A stretch of 64,000 nucleotides of DNA from Mesorhizobium loti R88b. Lineage in GTDB: Bacteria; Pseudomonadota; Alphaproteobacteria; Rhizobiales; Rhizobiaceae. Position numbers and translations under genes: made by a program. The DNA lies in assembly GCF_013170845.1 (NCBI RefSeq), contig NZ_CP033367.1, positions 5,333,001 to 5,397,000 of the forward strand, given 5' to 3'. This document shows positions 35,995 through 45,082 of the stretch, one piece after another (position 1 is the first letter of the stretch; each line of letters starts with the position of its first letter). A model generated the notes under the pieces. That model was given only the letters and a program-made list of their open reading frames with translations. It made no database searches and was not told where the DNA came from.

Positions 35995-36693
35995 TCAGGA
36001 TATCCGTACGAGGGGCGTGCCGGCGACCCCGCCGAATTCGGCGAGCACCGTTTCACCGCCGACCGCCGTCTGGCCAACGGCGACACGCGGCGTCGCGGTC
36101 AGAGGCAGGAAGACGTCGACGCGCGAGCCAAAACGGATCAGGCCGAAACGCTCGCCAGTGCCGATCGAAGCGCCGGCTTCCGCCCAGCAAACGATGCGGC
36201 GCGCCACCAGGCCGGCGATCTGGACGGCGGCCACGGTGCCGTTGGGGCTCTCTATGACCAGGCCGTTGCGTTCATTTTCGGTGCTCGCCTTGTCGAGTTC
36301 GGCATTGAGGAATTTTCCCGGCCGATGTTCGATCCTGGCGATGCGGCCGCGCACCGGGGCGCGGTTCACATGGCAGGAAAAGACGTTCATGAACACCGAG
36401 ATGCGGGTCATCTCGACATTGCCGAGGCCAAGTTCGCGCGGCGGCAAAGCCGGACCGACCGCCGAGATGATGCCATCGGCAGGGCTCACCACCAGGCGGT
36501 CGTCGACTGGCGTGACCCGCTCGGGGTCGCGGAAGAAATAAACGCACCAGGCGGTCAGGATCAGGCCGATCCAGAACAGGATCGAGGAGAAATAACCGAG
36601 GAACAGCGTTGCCGCGCCAAAGGCCGCGATGAAGGGATAGCCCTCGCGATGGATCGGTACGAACGCGTTCTTGACCGTATCGACAAGGCTCAT
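35995..36693 (-). CDS. psd: phosphatidylserine decarboxylase, proenzyme
   Basis: 232 aa, the short alphaproteobacterial Psd form. Self-cleavage before Ser190 (in [12 protein letters not shown]) makes the pyruvoyl cofactor. Two N-terminal hydrophobic segments ([14 protein letters not shown] and [17 protein letters not shown]) tether it to the membrane. [11 protein letters not shown] and [13 protein letters not shown] are conserved blocks. psd precedes pssA with only three bases between, so they form an operon that makes phosphatidylethanolamine. Confidence 0.95.
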   Translation of the reverse strand: MSLVDTVKNAFVPIHREGYPFIAAFGAATLFLGYFSSILFWIGLILTAWCVYFFRDPERVTPVDDRLVVSPADGIISAVGPALPPRELGLGNVEMTRISVFMNVFSCHVNRAPVRGRIARIEHRPGKFLNAELDKASTENERNGLVIESPNGTVAAVQIAGLVARRIVCWAEAGASIGTGERFGLIRFGSRVDVFLPLTATPRVAVGQTAVGGETVLAEFGGVAGTPLVRIS

Positions 36694-36896
36694 CGGGCTG
36701 GGGCAGGCTCCGTTTCAAGTCCGGCCTCAATAGCCGAAAGCCCCCTTCGCCGCAACGCAACAATCGGCCGCGCGGGCGAACGGGCAAGAGCCGGTCGTGC
36801 CCGGACAGCCGGACGCTCCGCGTTTCGTGAAGTGGCGACCGGCTTGCACGCCTGTTCCATTGCCGTCAGAATTCCGACCTGGGCGGGAAAACCCTC

Positions 36897-37619
36897 ATGA
36901 AAAGCCGAAAATGCACGGGCTACGTTGTTGCACTGGTGTTGGCCATGGTGCCGGTAGTGTCCGGCCCTGCGCAGGCACAGACCAAGCCATCCTTCGACTG
37001 CGCCAAGGCTGCCAGCGTGGCGGAAAAGGCCATCTGCGCCGACCCTGCCTTGGCGCAGGCCGACGCCGACATGGCGAAGAATTATGCGGCATTGCTGAAG
37101 ACACTCGACCCTCATGCCGGCAAGGCCTTGCGGGACGACCAGAGCGATTTCATCTTATATCGCGACCAGATTGCCGGCTTCAACGAGAACACGCCCAAGG
37201 ACCAGCAGACTTTCGATCTCGGCGAATTCCTGCGCGACCGCGCGACGTTCCTTACAGGCATCCGCAAGCCGGCCGATACCGGCTTCATCGGCACATGGAG
37301 CAGCACACGCGGCTCGGTCGAGATCAAGGCGGCGGCCGCCGGCAAGCTCGACGTGTCGGAAGACGTCGCCAATCCTGTCTCCGGCGGCGGTGAGTGCGAT
37401 ATCGACGGCACGGTCAAGGCCGGCAAAAGCTTGCGGTTGGTCGATACAGACGACAGCGACAAGCCGACCGGGTTTGTCTTCACCTTCCGCCGCAATGGCG
37501 ATGCGCTTGTCGTCGGGCAAAGCGGTACCGGCAAGGATGGCGCTTCGGAGCCGCCCTCATGCGGTGCAAACGGCCATGTCGATGGCACCTTCTTCCTGGG
37601 CGAAAAGCAGAAAGACTAG
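36897..37619 (+). CDS. LprI-like secreted protein (lysozyme-inhibitor type N-terminal domain)
   Basis: 240 aa with a signal peptide (VALVLAMVPVVSGPAQAQ). The next 100 residues hold PSFDCAKAASVAEKAICADPALAQADADMA, written here as two pieces in the DUF1311/LprI pattern: Cys-x12-Cys, then NYAALLKTL. The C-terminal half is a beta-rich segment with GTWSSTRGSVEI and Cys in GGECDIDG and PSCGANGH. The fold is known from lysozyme inhibitors; function here is unproven. Confidence 0.72.
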   Translation: MKSRKCTGYVVALVLAMVPVVSGPAQAQTKPSFDCAKAASVAEKAICADPALAQADADMAKNYAALLKTLDPHAGKALRDDQSDFILYRDQIAGFNENTPKDQQTFDLGEFLRDRATFLTGIRKPADTGFIGTWSSTRGSVEIKAAAAGKLDVSEDVANPVSGGGECDIDGTVKAGKSLRLVDTDDSDKPTGFVFTFRRNGDALVVGQSGTGKDGASEPPSCGANGHVDGTFFLGEKQKD

Positions 37620-37713
37620 TGTCGGGAGATCGCCGCCTCGCCCGTCCTTGGTGAGATAGCACCTCATCGCGCCGCAAGGGCCGATGGTGCACGCGCAATG
37701 GAGGCTCTTGATC

Positions 37714-38580
37714 ATGCAGACATCATCCGGCATCAAAGCTCGTCTCGTCACGGAGGGCCTCGCCTTCGGCGAATCGCCACGCTGGCATGACGGACGTTTA
37801 TGGCTCTGCAACTGGGGTACCGGAGAGATTGTCGCCATCGACGCCGACGGCAAATGCGAGATCGTGCTCACTGTGCCGGCCGTCCTGCCCTATTCCATCG
37901 CCTGGCTGCCGGACGGACGGCTGCTCGTCGTCTCAGGCCGGGAAGGTTTGTTGTTGCGGCAACAAGCCGATGGCAGGCTCGTCACCCATGCCGATTTGCG
38001 CGGCCTGTCGAAAAGTCCGTGGAACGAGATCGTCGTCGATGGGCGCGGCAACATCTATGTCAATGGCGGTAGGCCGGCGCCGGCTGTCGGCCAGCAATTC
38101 GGCCCGGGCACCATCGTCCTGATCACTCCGGATGGCGCGGTCCGGCAGGTGGCGGAGGATATAGCCTTCGCCAACGGCATGGCGGTGACCCTGGACAACA
38201 AGACGCTGATCATTGCTGAATCCCATGCCAACCGGCTGACCGCTTTCGATATCGCCGGCGACGGCACCCTGTCCAACCGGCGCGTCTGGGCCGATCTAGA
38301 CGGCTACCCAGACGGCATCTGCCTCGATGCTGAAGGCGCGGTCTGGTACGCGGATGTTCCCAACAAGCAGTGTGCGCGCGTGCGCGAAGGCGGCGAAGTG
38401 CTGCAGACCGTCACCGTGGATCGCGGCTGTTTTGCCTGCATGCTGGGCGGTGTGGACAGGAAGACGCTGTTCATTGCCGCCGCCGAATGGCGTGGCTTCG
38501 AGCACATGGTCAGCGATATCAGAACCGGCCAGGTGCTCAGCATTGAAGCGCCGGCACCTGGCGTCGGCTGGCCGGGCTAA
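37714..38580 (+). CDS. SMP-30/gluconolactonase family protein
   Basis: 288 aa six-bladed propeller lactonase family. The start ATG 37714 has GGAGG 10 bases upstream; the frame is open from 37684. Metal-binding and family blocks: GLAFGESPRWHDGRLWLCNW (Glu of GES), NEIVVDGRGNIYVNGG (Asn), FANGMAVT, and LDGYPDGICLDAEG with its Asp. Probable lactone or sugar-acid hydrolase with a divalent metal. Its last codon overlaps the stop of the convergent ABM gene (bases 38577-38580). Confidence 0.85.
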   Translation: MQTSSGIKARLVTEGLAFGESPRWHDGRLWLCNWGTGEIVAIDADGKCEIVLTVPAVLPYSIAWLPDGRLLVVSGREGLLLRQQADGRLVTHADLRGLSKSPWNEIVVDGRGNIYVNGGRPAPAVGQQFGPGTIVLITPDGAVRQVAEDIAFANGMAVTLDNKTLIIAESHANRLTAFDIAGDGTLSNRRVWADLDGYPDGICLDAEGAVWYADVPNKQCARVREGGEVLQTVTVDRGCFACMLGGVDRKTLFIAAAEWRGFEHMVSDIRTGQVLSIEAPAPGVGWPG

Positions 38581-38924
38581 AGCCCGGGAACCCGCTGGTA
38601 GTTGGCGATGTCGGCCCGCACGCCGAGCCGGGCGAGAGTCTCCTGCGGGTTGAAGGCAACGCGTTCTTGCGCCGCCTTGACGATCGGCACGACCTTGTCG
38701 ACAGCCGCCTGGCTCTCCCATTCGACGATCGTCACCAGATTGAATTCGCCCGGTCCCGAAAATTGCTCAAGCAGGAAATCCTGCACGAAACCCTGCTGCT
38801 GGCGCAGCAATTCGTGCGTCGTCCTGACCTTGGTGAGGATCTCGTCGCGGGCAGCGGCCGGGACGACGAACTTGTCCACCCTGAACACGCTGCCGCCGTT
38901 AATAGTCTGATTTATATCGCTCAT
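38577..38924 (-). CDS. antibiotic biosynthesis monooxygenase (ABM) domain protein
   Basis: 115 aa from ATG 38924. The frame extends to 38987 without support. Dimeric ferredoxin-like ABM fold: KFVVPAAARDEILTKV, LLRQQQGFVQDFLLEQ, LVTIVEWESQAAVDKVVP. Family members include small oxygenases and stress-linked proteins. The TAG stop lies inside the TAA of the SMP-30 gene, so the two genes overlap tail to tail by four bases. Confidence 0.78.
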   Translation of the reverse strand: MSDINQTINGGSVFRVDKFVVPAAARDEILTKVRTTHELLRQQQGFVQDFLLEQFSGPGEFNLVTIVEWESQAAVDKVVPIVKAAQERVAFNPQETLARLGVRADIANYQRVPGL

Positions 38925-39016
38925 TTCAATTGTTCCGTTCCTGGATCGTGGTGTTTTCGGGCTCCGGGAAACGGCGTACAATCTCAACTTAAGTTGAGGT
39001 CAAGCGGATTTTTCTC

Positions 39017-40900
39017 CTACGACACCTCCGACGTACGGCGGCGAACGATGACGCCGAGTTCGTCGCCTTCGCGGGCGAGGCGCAGCCGCTCTTCGGCCTC
39101 GGTCGCCTCGCGCTGGCGGTCCCACATCGAGGCGTAGAGGCCATGCTTTCGCATCAGTTCGATATGGGTGCCGCGCTCAGCGATCTGGCCGTCCTTGAGC
39201 ACGATGATCTCGTCGGCGGAAATCACCGTCGACAGACGGTGGGCAATGACAATGGTGGTGCGGCCCTTGCTGACGAGGTCGAGCGCTGCTTGGATCTCCT
39301 GCTCGGTGTGGCTGTCCAGCGCCGAGGTCGCTTCATCGAGCATCAGGATCGGCGGCGCCTTTAGGATGGTGCGGGCGATCGCGACGCGCTGCTTCTCACC
39401 GCCGGACAGCTTCAGCCCGCGCTCGCCGACCATCGACTTGTAGCCGTCGGGCAGCTTCTCGATGAACGGGCCGATCTGGGCGAGTTCGGCGGCCTTCCGC
39501 ACCTCCTCTTCGCTCGCCCCGACGCGGCCATAGCGGATGTTGTAGGCTATGGTGTCGTTGAACAACACAGTGTCCTGCGGCACCATGCCGAGCGCCGCGC
39601 GCAGGCTGTCCTGGGTGACATCCCTGACGTCCTGGCCGTCGATCAGCACCTGGCCGCCCTGCACGTCGTAGAAGCGGAACAAGAGACGCGAGATGGTCGA
39701 CTTGCCGGCGCCCGAGGGCCCGACAATGGCGACCGTCTTGCCGGCCGGCACCTCGAAGGAGACACCCTTCAGGATCTTGCGATTCGGGTCGTAGGAAAAA
39801 TGCACGTCGCGGAACTCGACCTTGCCGGCACCAACGACCAGAGCCTTCGCATCAGGCTTGTCGATGATCTCCTGCGGCACGTCGAGCAGGTCGAACATGT
39901 GCTCGATGTCGGTCAGGCCCTGGCGTATTTCGCGGTAAATGAAGCCGATGAAGTTGAGCGGCACGGACAACTGAATCAGCATGGCGTTGATGAAAACGAA
40001 ATCGCCAACCGTTTGCGTGTGGGCCTGGACCTCCAGCGCCGACATGCACATGACGACGACGGTGCCGAGGCCGAAGATGATGCCCTGGCCAAAGTTCAGC
40101 CAGCCGAGCGAAGTCCAGGTCTTGGTGGCGGCGATCTCGTAGCGCGCCATAGAGCGGTCGAAGCGCTCGGCTTCCATGGCTTCGTTGGTGAAGTATTTGA
40201 CCGTCTCGAAATTCAAGAGCGAGTCGATCGCCTTGGTGTTGGCGTCGGTGTCGCTGTCGTTCATGTCGCGGCGGATCGAGATGCGCCAGTCGCTGGCCCT
40301 GACGGTGAACCAGACATAAAGACAGACGGTGGCTGCGACCACGGCCACGTATTTCCAGCCATAGGTGAAACCGAATATGCCAGCGGTCAGCGCGAATTCG
40401 AGGATGGTCGGCGCCGTGTTCAGCATGATGAAGCGTACGATCGTCTCGATGCCCTTGGTGCCGCGCTCGATGATCCGCGACAGGCCGCCGGTGCGGCGCT
40501 CGAGATGGAAGCGCAGCGACAACTGATGCATGTGGACGAAGGTGCGGAAGGCGAGCTGGCGCACCGCATGCTGGCCAACGCGGGCAAAAAGCGCATCGCG
40601 CAGCTGGTTGAAGCCGAGCTGGACGAGCCTCAGCACGTTGTAGGCAATGACCAGCATCACCGGGGCGAGCAGGAAAGACGGCAGCGGCGGCGGCGTTTTG
40701 GAGCCGCCGGCCAGCGCATCGGTTGCCCATTTGAAGAAATAGGGGCCGGCGACCAGGGTCACCTTGGCGACGACAAGCAGCAGCGTCGCCCAGGTGACGC
40801 GTGCCCTGAGATCAGCGCGGTCGGCCGGCCACATATAGGGCCAGAGGTTGCGCAATGTCGTCAGTGTGGATGTTTCGGCGGAGACGGTTTTTTCGACCAC
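39017..40900 (-). CDS. ABC exporter of the Atm1/HMT1 type
   Basis: 627 aa half-transporter: six membrane helices (about residues 35-320), then one nucleotide-binding domain with Walker [15 protein letters not shown] (about 395), signature LSGGEKQRVAIA, Walker B ILMLDEATSALDSH and the switch His in IVIAHRLSTV. The block LLNFETVKYFTNEAMEAERFD is typical of Atm1. Bacterial Atm1 exports glutathione-bound metals or glutathione polysulfide; it lies 25 bp downstream of an ArsR regulator, which supports a metal stress role (inference). Confidence 0.9.
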   Translation of the reverse strand: MVEKTVSAETSTLTTLRNLWPYMWPADRADLRARVTWATLLLVVAKVTLVAGPYFFKWATDALAGGSKTPPPLPSFLLAPVMLVIAYNVLRLVQLGFNQLRDALFARVGQHAVRQLAFRTFVHMHQLSLRFHLERRTGGLSRIIERGTKGIETIVRFIMLNTAPTILEFALTAGIFGFTYGWKYVAVVAATVCLYVWFTVRASDWRISIRRDMNDSDTDANTKAIDSLLNFETVKYFTNEAMEAERFDRSMARYEIAATKTWTSLGWLNFGQGIIFGLGTVVVMCMSALEVQAHTQTVGDFVFINAMLIQLSVPLNFIGFIYREIRQGLTDIEHMFDLLDVPQEIIDKPDAKALVVGAGKVEFRDVHFSYDPNRKILKGVSFEVPAGKTVAIVGPSGAGKSTISRLLFRFYDVQGGQVLIDGQDVRDVTQDSLRAALGMVPQDTVLFNDTIAYNIRYGRVGASEEEVRKAAELAQIGPFIEKLPDGYKSMVGERGLKLSGGEKQRVAIARTILKAPPILMLDEATSALDSHTEQEIQAALDLVSKGRTTIVIAHRLSTVISADEIIVLKDGQIAERGTHIELMRKHGLYASMWDRQREATEAEERLRLAREGDELGVIVRRRTSEVS

Positions 40901-40925
40901 TTTTCTTGCCTTTTGGGTGAGAGGG

Positions 40926-41267
40926 TCAGCGGCCGGAGCAGCAGGAATTGACGAGGGCGTTCAGCGATGCCGATATTTCGGCAAGTGCCGCGCGGTCAAC
41001 CGCGTAGCGGGAACGCTGGCGGTCGGGCTCGAAGCGGACCAGGCCGGCCTCGACCAGTATCTTCAGGTGCTGTGAGACCGTCGACTGCGCCAGATCGAAA
41101 CGGTCGACGACCTCGCGGCAGCAGCACGAATTGCTGGCGGAGAGGTGCTTGATGATTTCGATGCGCGCCGGATGCGAAAGCGCGGCCAGCCGGGCGGCGA
41201 TTGCACGGCTGTCGGGCGCGCTCGAAATGGCGTTGGGTCCGTGGGTTTCGAAGGGAATGTCGATCAT
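40926..41267 (-). CDS. ArsR/SmtB family metal-sensing repressor
   Basis: 113 aa from ATG 41267 (an in-frame start at 41300 is possible). Winged helix LAALSHPARIEIIKHLS and FDLAQSTVSQHLKILVEAGLV. The recognition-helix position that binds metals in ArsR/SmtB reads ASNSCCCREVVDRF, three consecutive Cys instead of the usual Cys-x-Cys. A second Cys pair ends the protein (NSCCSGR). It is the first gene before the Atm1-type exporter, 25 bp apart, so probably its regulator. Likely ligand: a soft metal or metalloid (inference). Confidence 0.88.
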   Translation of the reverse strand: MIDIPFETHGPNAISSAPDSRAIAARLAALSHPARIEIIKHLSASNSCCCREVVDRFDLAQSTVSQHLKILVEAGLVRFEPDRQRSRYAVDRAALAEISASLNALVNSCCSGR

Positions 41268-41331
41268 CGTCCATCGGCGATAACCGATGGTTGGCACCAC
41301 CGCAAGCTACTCTTCTGGGCAGAGATAGCGG

Positions 41332-42264
41332 CTAACGCCGCGAGATGGACTTCTCGATCCCCGGTATGCCGGCAATCTGTTCAGCCAGAAAGTCCAGCAG
41401 GAGGCGGACCCTTGCAACGCCCGCGCGCTCCGGGACAATCAGCATGTTCAACGCGACGGACGGCAGCGAATAATCATCCAGTATCGTCTCAAGCTGGCCC
41501 GCTGCCAAAAGATCATCGACGAGCCATCGATGAGCCGGTGCGATCCCTCGACCCGCGACCAGGGCTGCGCGCGCGGCCAGTCCATGGTCGACACGCAATC
41601 GTCCCGCGAATGGAACCATATGGCGTTCGCCGCCGGCGGCCTGCAAGGCAAGAGTTTCACTGCCCGCCACATTCGACATCCTTATGCCCTCATGTCCGGA
41701 CAGGTCCGACGGCACCACCGGCCGGCCTCTAATCGCCAGATAGTCTGGCGATGCCACGAGCAGGCGCCGCGACAGGCCGAGGGCACGCAGCCTCAACGAG
41801 CTGTCCGTAAGCGGCCCCAGGCGAAGTGCGATATCGACACCCTCCCGGACGAGATCCACGCGTTCGTCGGTAAGGCTGAGGTCGATTCCAATATCGGGAT
41901 ATCGCTCCTGAAAGGCGAAGATCAGCCGGCTGGTGTGCAGAACCCCGAAAGCGGCGGTGCAGGATATGCGGATAGTGCCAGTCGGTGCACCAAGCGCGCC
42001 GCGCGCTTCGTCGCTGGCCTGTTCGACAAGACGCAGGATCTGGATGCTGTTTGCATAGTAGCGGCTGCCCTCATCGGTCAGCGTGACCCGCCGGGTGGTC
42101 CGGCTGAGCAAAGGCACTCCCACTGCCTCCTCGAGCTCCTGCAAATGCCTCGTGACTGTCGATTGCCCGATGCCGAGTTCGCCGGCAACCGATGACAGAT
42201 TGCCCCGCTCCGCGACACGAACGAAAGTCCGCATGCGTTCGAAGGTGATATCCGATTTATCCAT
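41332..42264 (-). CDS. LysR family regulator, divergent from a quinone reductase
   Basis: 310 aa from ATG 42264. Winged helix: FERMRTFVRVAERGNLSSVAGELGIGQ split across the first 35 residues, then STVTRHLQELEEAVGVPLL. The binding domain starts TIRISCTAAFGVLHTSRL, similar to the AaeR/DsdC-like regulators that control oxidoreductase genes. Divergent from the flavodoxin-fold gene at 42359, with an inverted repeat in between, so it is probably that gene's regulator. Confidence 0.9.
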   Translation of the reverse strand: MDKSDITFERMRTFVRVAERGNLSSVAGELGIGQSTVTRHLQELEEAVGVPLLSRTTRRVTLTDEGSRYYANSIQILRLVEQASDEARGALGAPTGTIRISCTAAFGVLHTSRLIFAFQERYPDIGIDLSLTDERVDLVREGVDIALRLGPLTDSSLRLRALGLSRRLLVASPDYLAIRGRPVVPSDLSGHEGIRMSNVAGSETLALQAAGGERHMVPFAGRLRVDHGLAARAALVAGRGIAPAHRWLVDDLLAAGQLETILDDYSLPSVALNMLIVPERAGVARVRLLLDFLAEQIAGIPGIEKSISRR

Positions 42265-42279
42265 TATTTGGCACAATCA

Positions 42280-42298
42280 TATGCATTGCCGATACATA
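42280..42298. promoter_or_regulatory. LysR-type operator candidate
   Basis: TATG-N11-CATA between the divergent LysR and reductase genes (CATTGCCGATA in the gap). The spacing is that of LysR sites, but the arms are only four bases. Confidence 0.4.
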
Positions 42299-42358
42299 GC
42301 GGATTACCGCGATATTGCCTACCTGACTGACAGGTTTTCAACCCCTGGAGTCACCTGC

Positions 42359-43150
42359 ATGAAAATCCTGCTTGTCTTCGCTCATCCTGAATCGCGCTCA
42401 CTCAACGCAGCGCTCCGACACGTCGCCGTCCAAGAACTCGAAGCACAAGGCCACGAAGTGCGGGTGACGGACCTTTACGCCCAGGGTTGGAAATCAGTGG
42501 TCGATCGGGCCGATTTTCCGGTTTTGGACTCAGACGCGCGGCTGAAGCCTGCCGCCGCGTCGAAAAAATCGTTTGAGGCCGACGCACTGACAGAGGACGT
42601 CAAGGCCGAGATCGCAAACCTGATGTGGGCGGATACGTTGATCCTCCAGTTCCCGCTGTGGTGGTTTGCCATGCCGGCGATCCTCAAGGGCTGGGTCGAC
42701 AGGGTCTTCGCTTACGGCTTCGCCTACGGTGTCGGTGAACACAGCGACAAGCGGTGGGGCGACCGCTACGGGGAAGGAACGCTGGTCGGCAAGCGCGCAA
42801 TGCTCATCGTGACGGCCGGTGGCTGGAACGAGCACTATGCGCCGCGTGGCATCAACGGAGAGATCGACGATCTGCTGTTCCCGATCAATCACGGGATCCT
42901 CTACTACCCCGGCTACGACGTGCTGCCGCCGTTCGTCGTCTACAGCGTCGATCGCTTCCGTGAAGCCGACTTCGAGCCGACTGCCGAATGCCTGCGCGAG
43001 AGGATGAGGACGCTCCCTATCACCCAGCCTATCCCCTATCGCCGGCAGAATGGCGGCGACTATTTGATCCCGATCATGAACCTGCGCCCTGAGCTGGGCG
43101 ATCAGAACATGACCGGGTTCAAACTTCACCTGAGCGGTCCAACGAGCTAG
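42359..43150 (+). CDS. NAD(P)H quinone oxidoreductase, flavodoxin-fold (MdaB/NQO type)
   Basis: 263 aa; start ATG 42359 with CTGGAG upstream. The first 20 residues hold ILLVFAHPESRSLNAAL, the NQO/MdaB FMN or FAD-binding start, followed by ILQFPLWWFAMPAILKGWVDR, FAYGFAYGVG and LIVTAGGWNEHYAPRG. Two-electron reduction of quinones or other electrophiles is the family activity. Its control by the adjacent LysR gene is an inference from divergent arrangement. Confidence 0.88.
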   Translation: MKILLVFAHPESRSLNAALRHVAVQELEAQGHEVRVTDLYAQGWKSVVDRADFPVLDSDARLKPAAASKKSFEADALTEDVKAEIANLMWADTLILQFPLWWFAMPAILKGWVDRVFAYGFAYGVGEHSDKRWGDRYGEGTLVGKRAMLIVTAGGWNEHYAPRGINGEIDDLLFPINHGILYYPGYDVLPPFVVYSVDRFREADFEPTAECLRERMRTLPITQPIPYRRQNGGDYLIPIMNLRPELGDQNMTGFKLHLSGPTS

Positions 43151-43176
43151 CGCACTCGACCGTTCGATAGCCTTGG

Positions 43177-44925
43177 CTATTCCGTCTTGGTAGGCGTGGT
43201 CGTCGCCTGTTCGCCCATGGCCTTGAGGTCGGCGGCTTCGCCTTCCTTCGACTTTTCCGGAACCTTGAACACCTGCCCGGGCCAGATGCGGTCAGGGTCG
43301 CTGATCTGGTCCTGGTTGGCCAGGTAGATGGTGGAATAGCGCACGCCGTGACCATAGACCCGCCGCGAAATCCGCCACAGCGTGTCGTTGCGGCGGATGA
43401 TGACCGCGCCGTCGGCATGTTCGAGCTTGGGCGACACCACTTCGGGCACGTCGCTTGGCGGTGTTGCGGCCGCCACGACGGCCGGAGCCTCGGTGGCGGG
43501 AGCCGCCGGTGCGGCTGGTGCCGTCTCGGCCGGAGCGGCGGCAACGGCTGGAGCCGGCGCTGGTGCCTCGGTGGCTGGCGCGGCTGGAGCCGGCGCGGGC
43601 GCGGCCGGAGCAGCCGCGACAACAGCCGGCGCCGATGGCGCTGGAGCGGCAGGCGCCTCGGCAGTAGCGGGTGCGGCTGGTTTCGTTTCAGCCGGTTTTG
43701 CTTCGGCGGGCTTCGTCTCTGCAGGTTTGGTGTCGGCGGGCGCCACGGCGGCAACTGCTTCGCCCGGCTCGCGCTCGAACGGCACGGCGGCGCGAGCCAC
43801 CACCTTCACGCCGTCGGCATCGAGGCCGTCGACATGGATGGTGTAGCTGCCGACCGGAATGTCACGTGTGGCCTCGACCAGGAAATGACCGTCTGGTGAG
43901 GTCTGCGCGTCACCGAGCAGGATGTCATTGGCATAGGCGCGCACTTTGCGGCCCGGATCGGCAAGGCCGGCGACAAAGATCTTGTTGCCATCGATCTCGA
44001 CCGCCTCGACCACGATCTTGGGTTCCGCCACCGCCGCGGCGGGCGGCGTTGCCGGTGCCGTCGGGGCGGGCGCCGCCTCGACGGCGGCCGGCGCTGGTGT
44101 CGTTGCAGCCGGCGCCGGAGCAGCCGTTGCGGGCGCCTCAGCCGCCGGAGCGGCTGGCGCCGGGGCAGCCGGAGCGGCAGCCTGATTGCCAGTTGCCGGC
44201 GCGGCTGGCTTGGTCTCAGGCGCCGGAACCGTGAGCAGTTCGGCCGGCTTGCCCGGCTCCTCGACCATGGCCAGCACCTGGCCGGCGGCATCCTTGGGAA
44301 CCGAAACCACAGCGGTCTGCGCGGAGGCGGTCACAACCGTGCCGACGGTCGCGCGCAGGGAAATCGTATAGTCGCCCGGCTTCAGCGGATCGTCGAGCAC
44401 GATGACAAAGGCACCATCGGGTCCCGCCACTGTCGAACCCAGCACGGTCGTGCCGTTGAGGATCTCGACCTTGGAATTGGGTGCAGCATTGCCGGCAACC
44501 ACGATGGAGCCGTTGGCCTCGACGCGCACGACATCGAAAGTCGGCGCGATCGGGCCTGATGTGGCGGGCGCGGCCGGTGCCGCCGCATCAGTCGCGGGTG
44601 CTGCCGGTGCTTTGGCCTCGGTTGCAGGTGCAGCCGGCGCTGGAGCCGCCGTTGCCGGGGCTGCTGGGGCTGTCGTTGCCGGTGCGGCCGGGGCCGTCGC
44701 CTGAGGCGCCGCGGCGGGAGCAGCAGGTACCGCCGGCGCCGGCAGGCGCCCTTCCGTGCCGGGATCCGCCGGTTTCGGCGTCTCGGGCGGCGTCAAGGCC
44801 GCTACCTGCGCCGGCGGCACTGGATGAAGATACGGGTCCAGTGCGCCCGATACATAGGCGGCTCCTGCCACCGCGACGGTCCCACCCGCCGCGAACAGAA
44901 ACCCCTTCAATGGATTAATTGCCAT
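43177..44925 (-). CDS. Ala/Pro-rich LysM-domain envelope protein
   Basis: 582 aa. N-terminal membrane helix (GFLFAAGGTVAVAGAAYVSGAL), then long Ala/Pro/Glu/Thr/Lys low-complexity linkers with two Ig-like beta-domains (one at about residues 130-220, GSIVVAGNAAPNSKVEIL; one at about 310-390, KIFVAGLADPGRKVRAYA), and a C-terminal LysM domain (about 510-560, RRNDTLWRISRRVYG and IWPGQVFKVP) that should bind peptidoglycan. A spacer that crosses the periplasm to bind the wall fits this plan. The base composition in the linkers is very GC-rich and repetitive, so frame slippage or copy variation is possible. Confidence 0.82.
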   Translation of the reverse strand: MAINPLKGFLFAAGGTVAVAGAAYVSGALDPYLHPVPPAQVAALTPPETPKPADPGTEGRLPAPAVPAAPAAAPQATAPAAPATTAPAAPATAAPAPAAPATEAKAPAAPATDAAAPAAPATSGPIAPTFDVVRVEANGSIVVAGNAAPNSKVEILNGTTVLGSTVAGPDGAFVIVLDDPLKPGDYTISLRATVGTVVTASAQTAVVSVPKDAAGQVLAMVEEPGKPAELLTVPAPETKPAAPATGNQAAAPAAPAPAAPAAEAPATAAPAPAATTPAPAAVEAAPAPTAPATPPAAAVAEPKIVVEAVEIDGNKIFVAGLADPGRKVRAYANDILLGDAQTSPDGHFLVEATRDIPVGSYTIHVDGLDADGVKVVARAAVPFEREPGEAVAAVAPADTKPAETKPAEAKPAETKPAAPATAEAPAAPAPSAPAVVAAAPAAPAPAPAAPATEAPAPAPAVAAAPAETAPAAPAAPATEAPAVVAAATPPSDVPEVVSPKLEHADGAVIIRRNDTLWRISRRVYGHGVRYSTIYLANQDQISDPDRIWPGQVFKVPEKSKEGEAADLKAMGEQATTTPTKTE

Positions 44926-45082
44926 ATTCCCACCCCTTAGCCACCTAATGCCGGTCTAGCGTGTTTTGCCAAAGCCGACAAGAAAAAGCCCGGCTTGTTG
45001 ACCCCTTGGGCTTGACCTCGGTCGTGAACTCATAAATCTGGTTCACGACCCTTAACTGCGAACCTCATTATCGATCAGTTGC

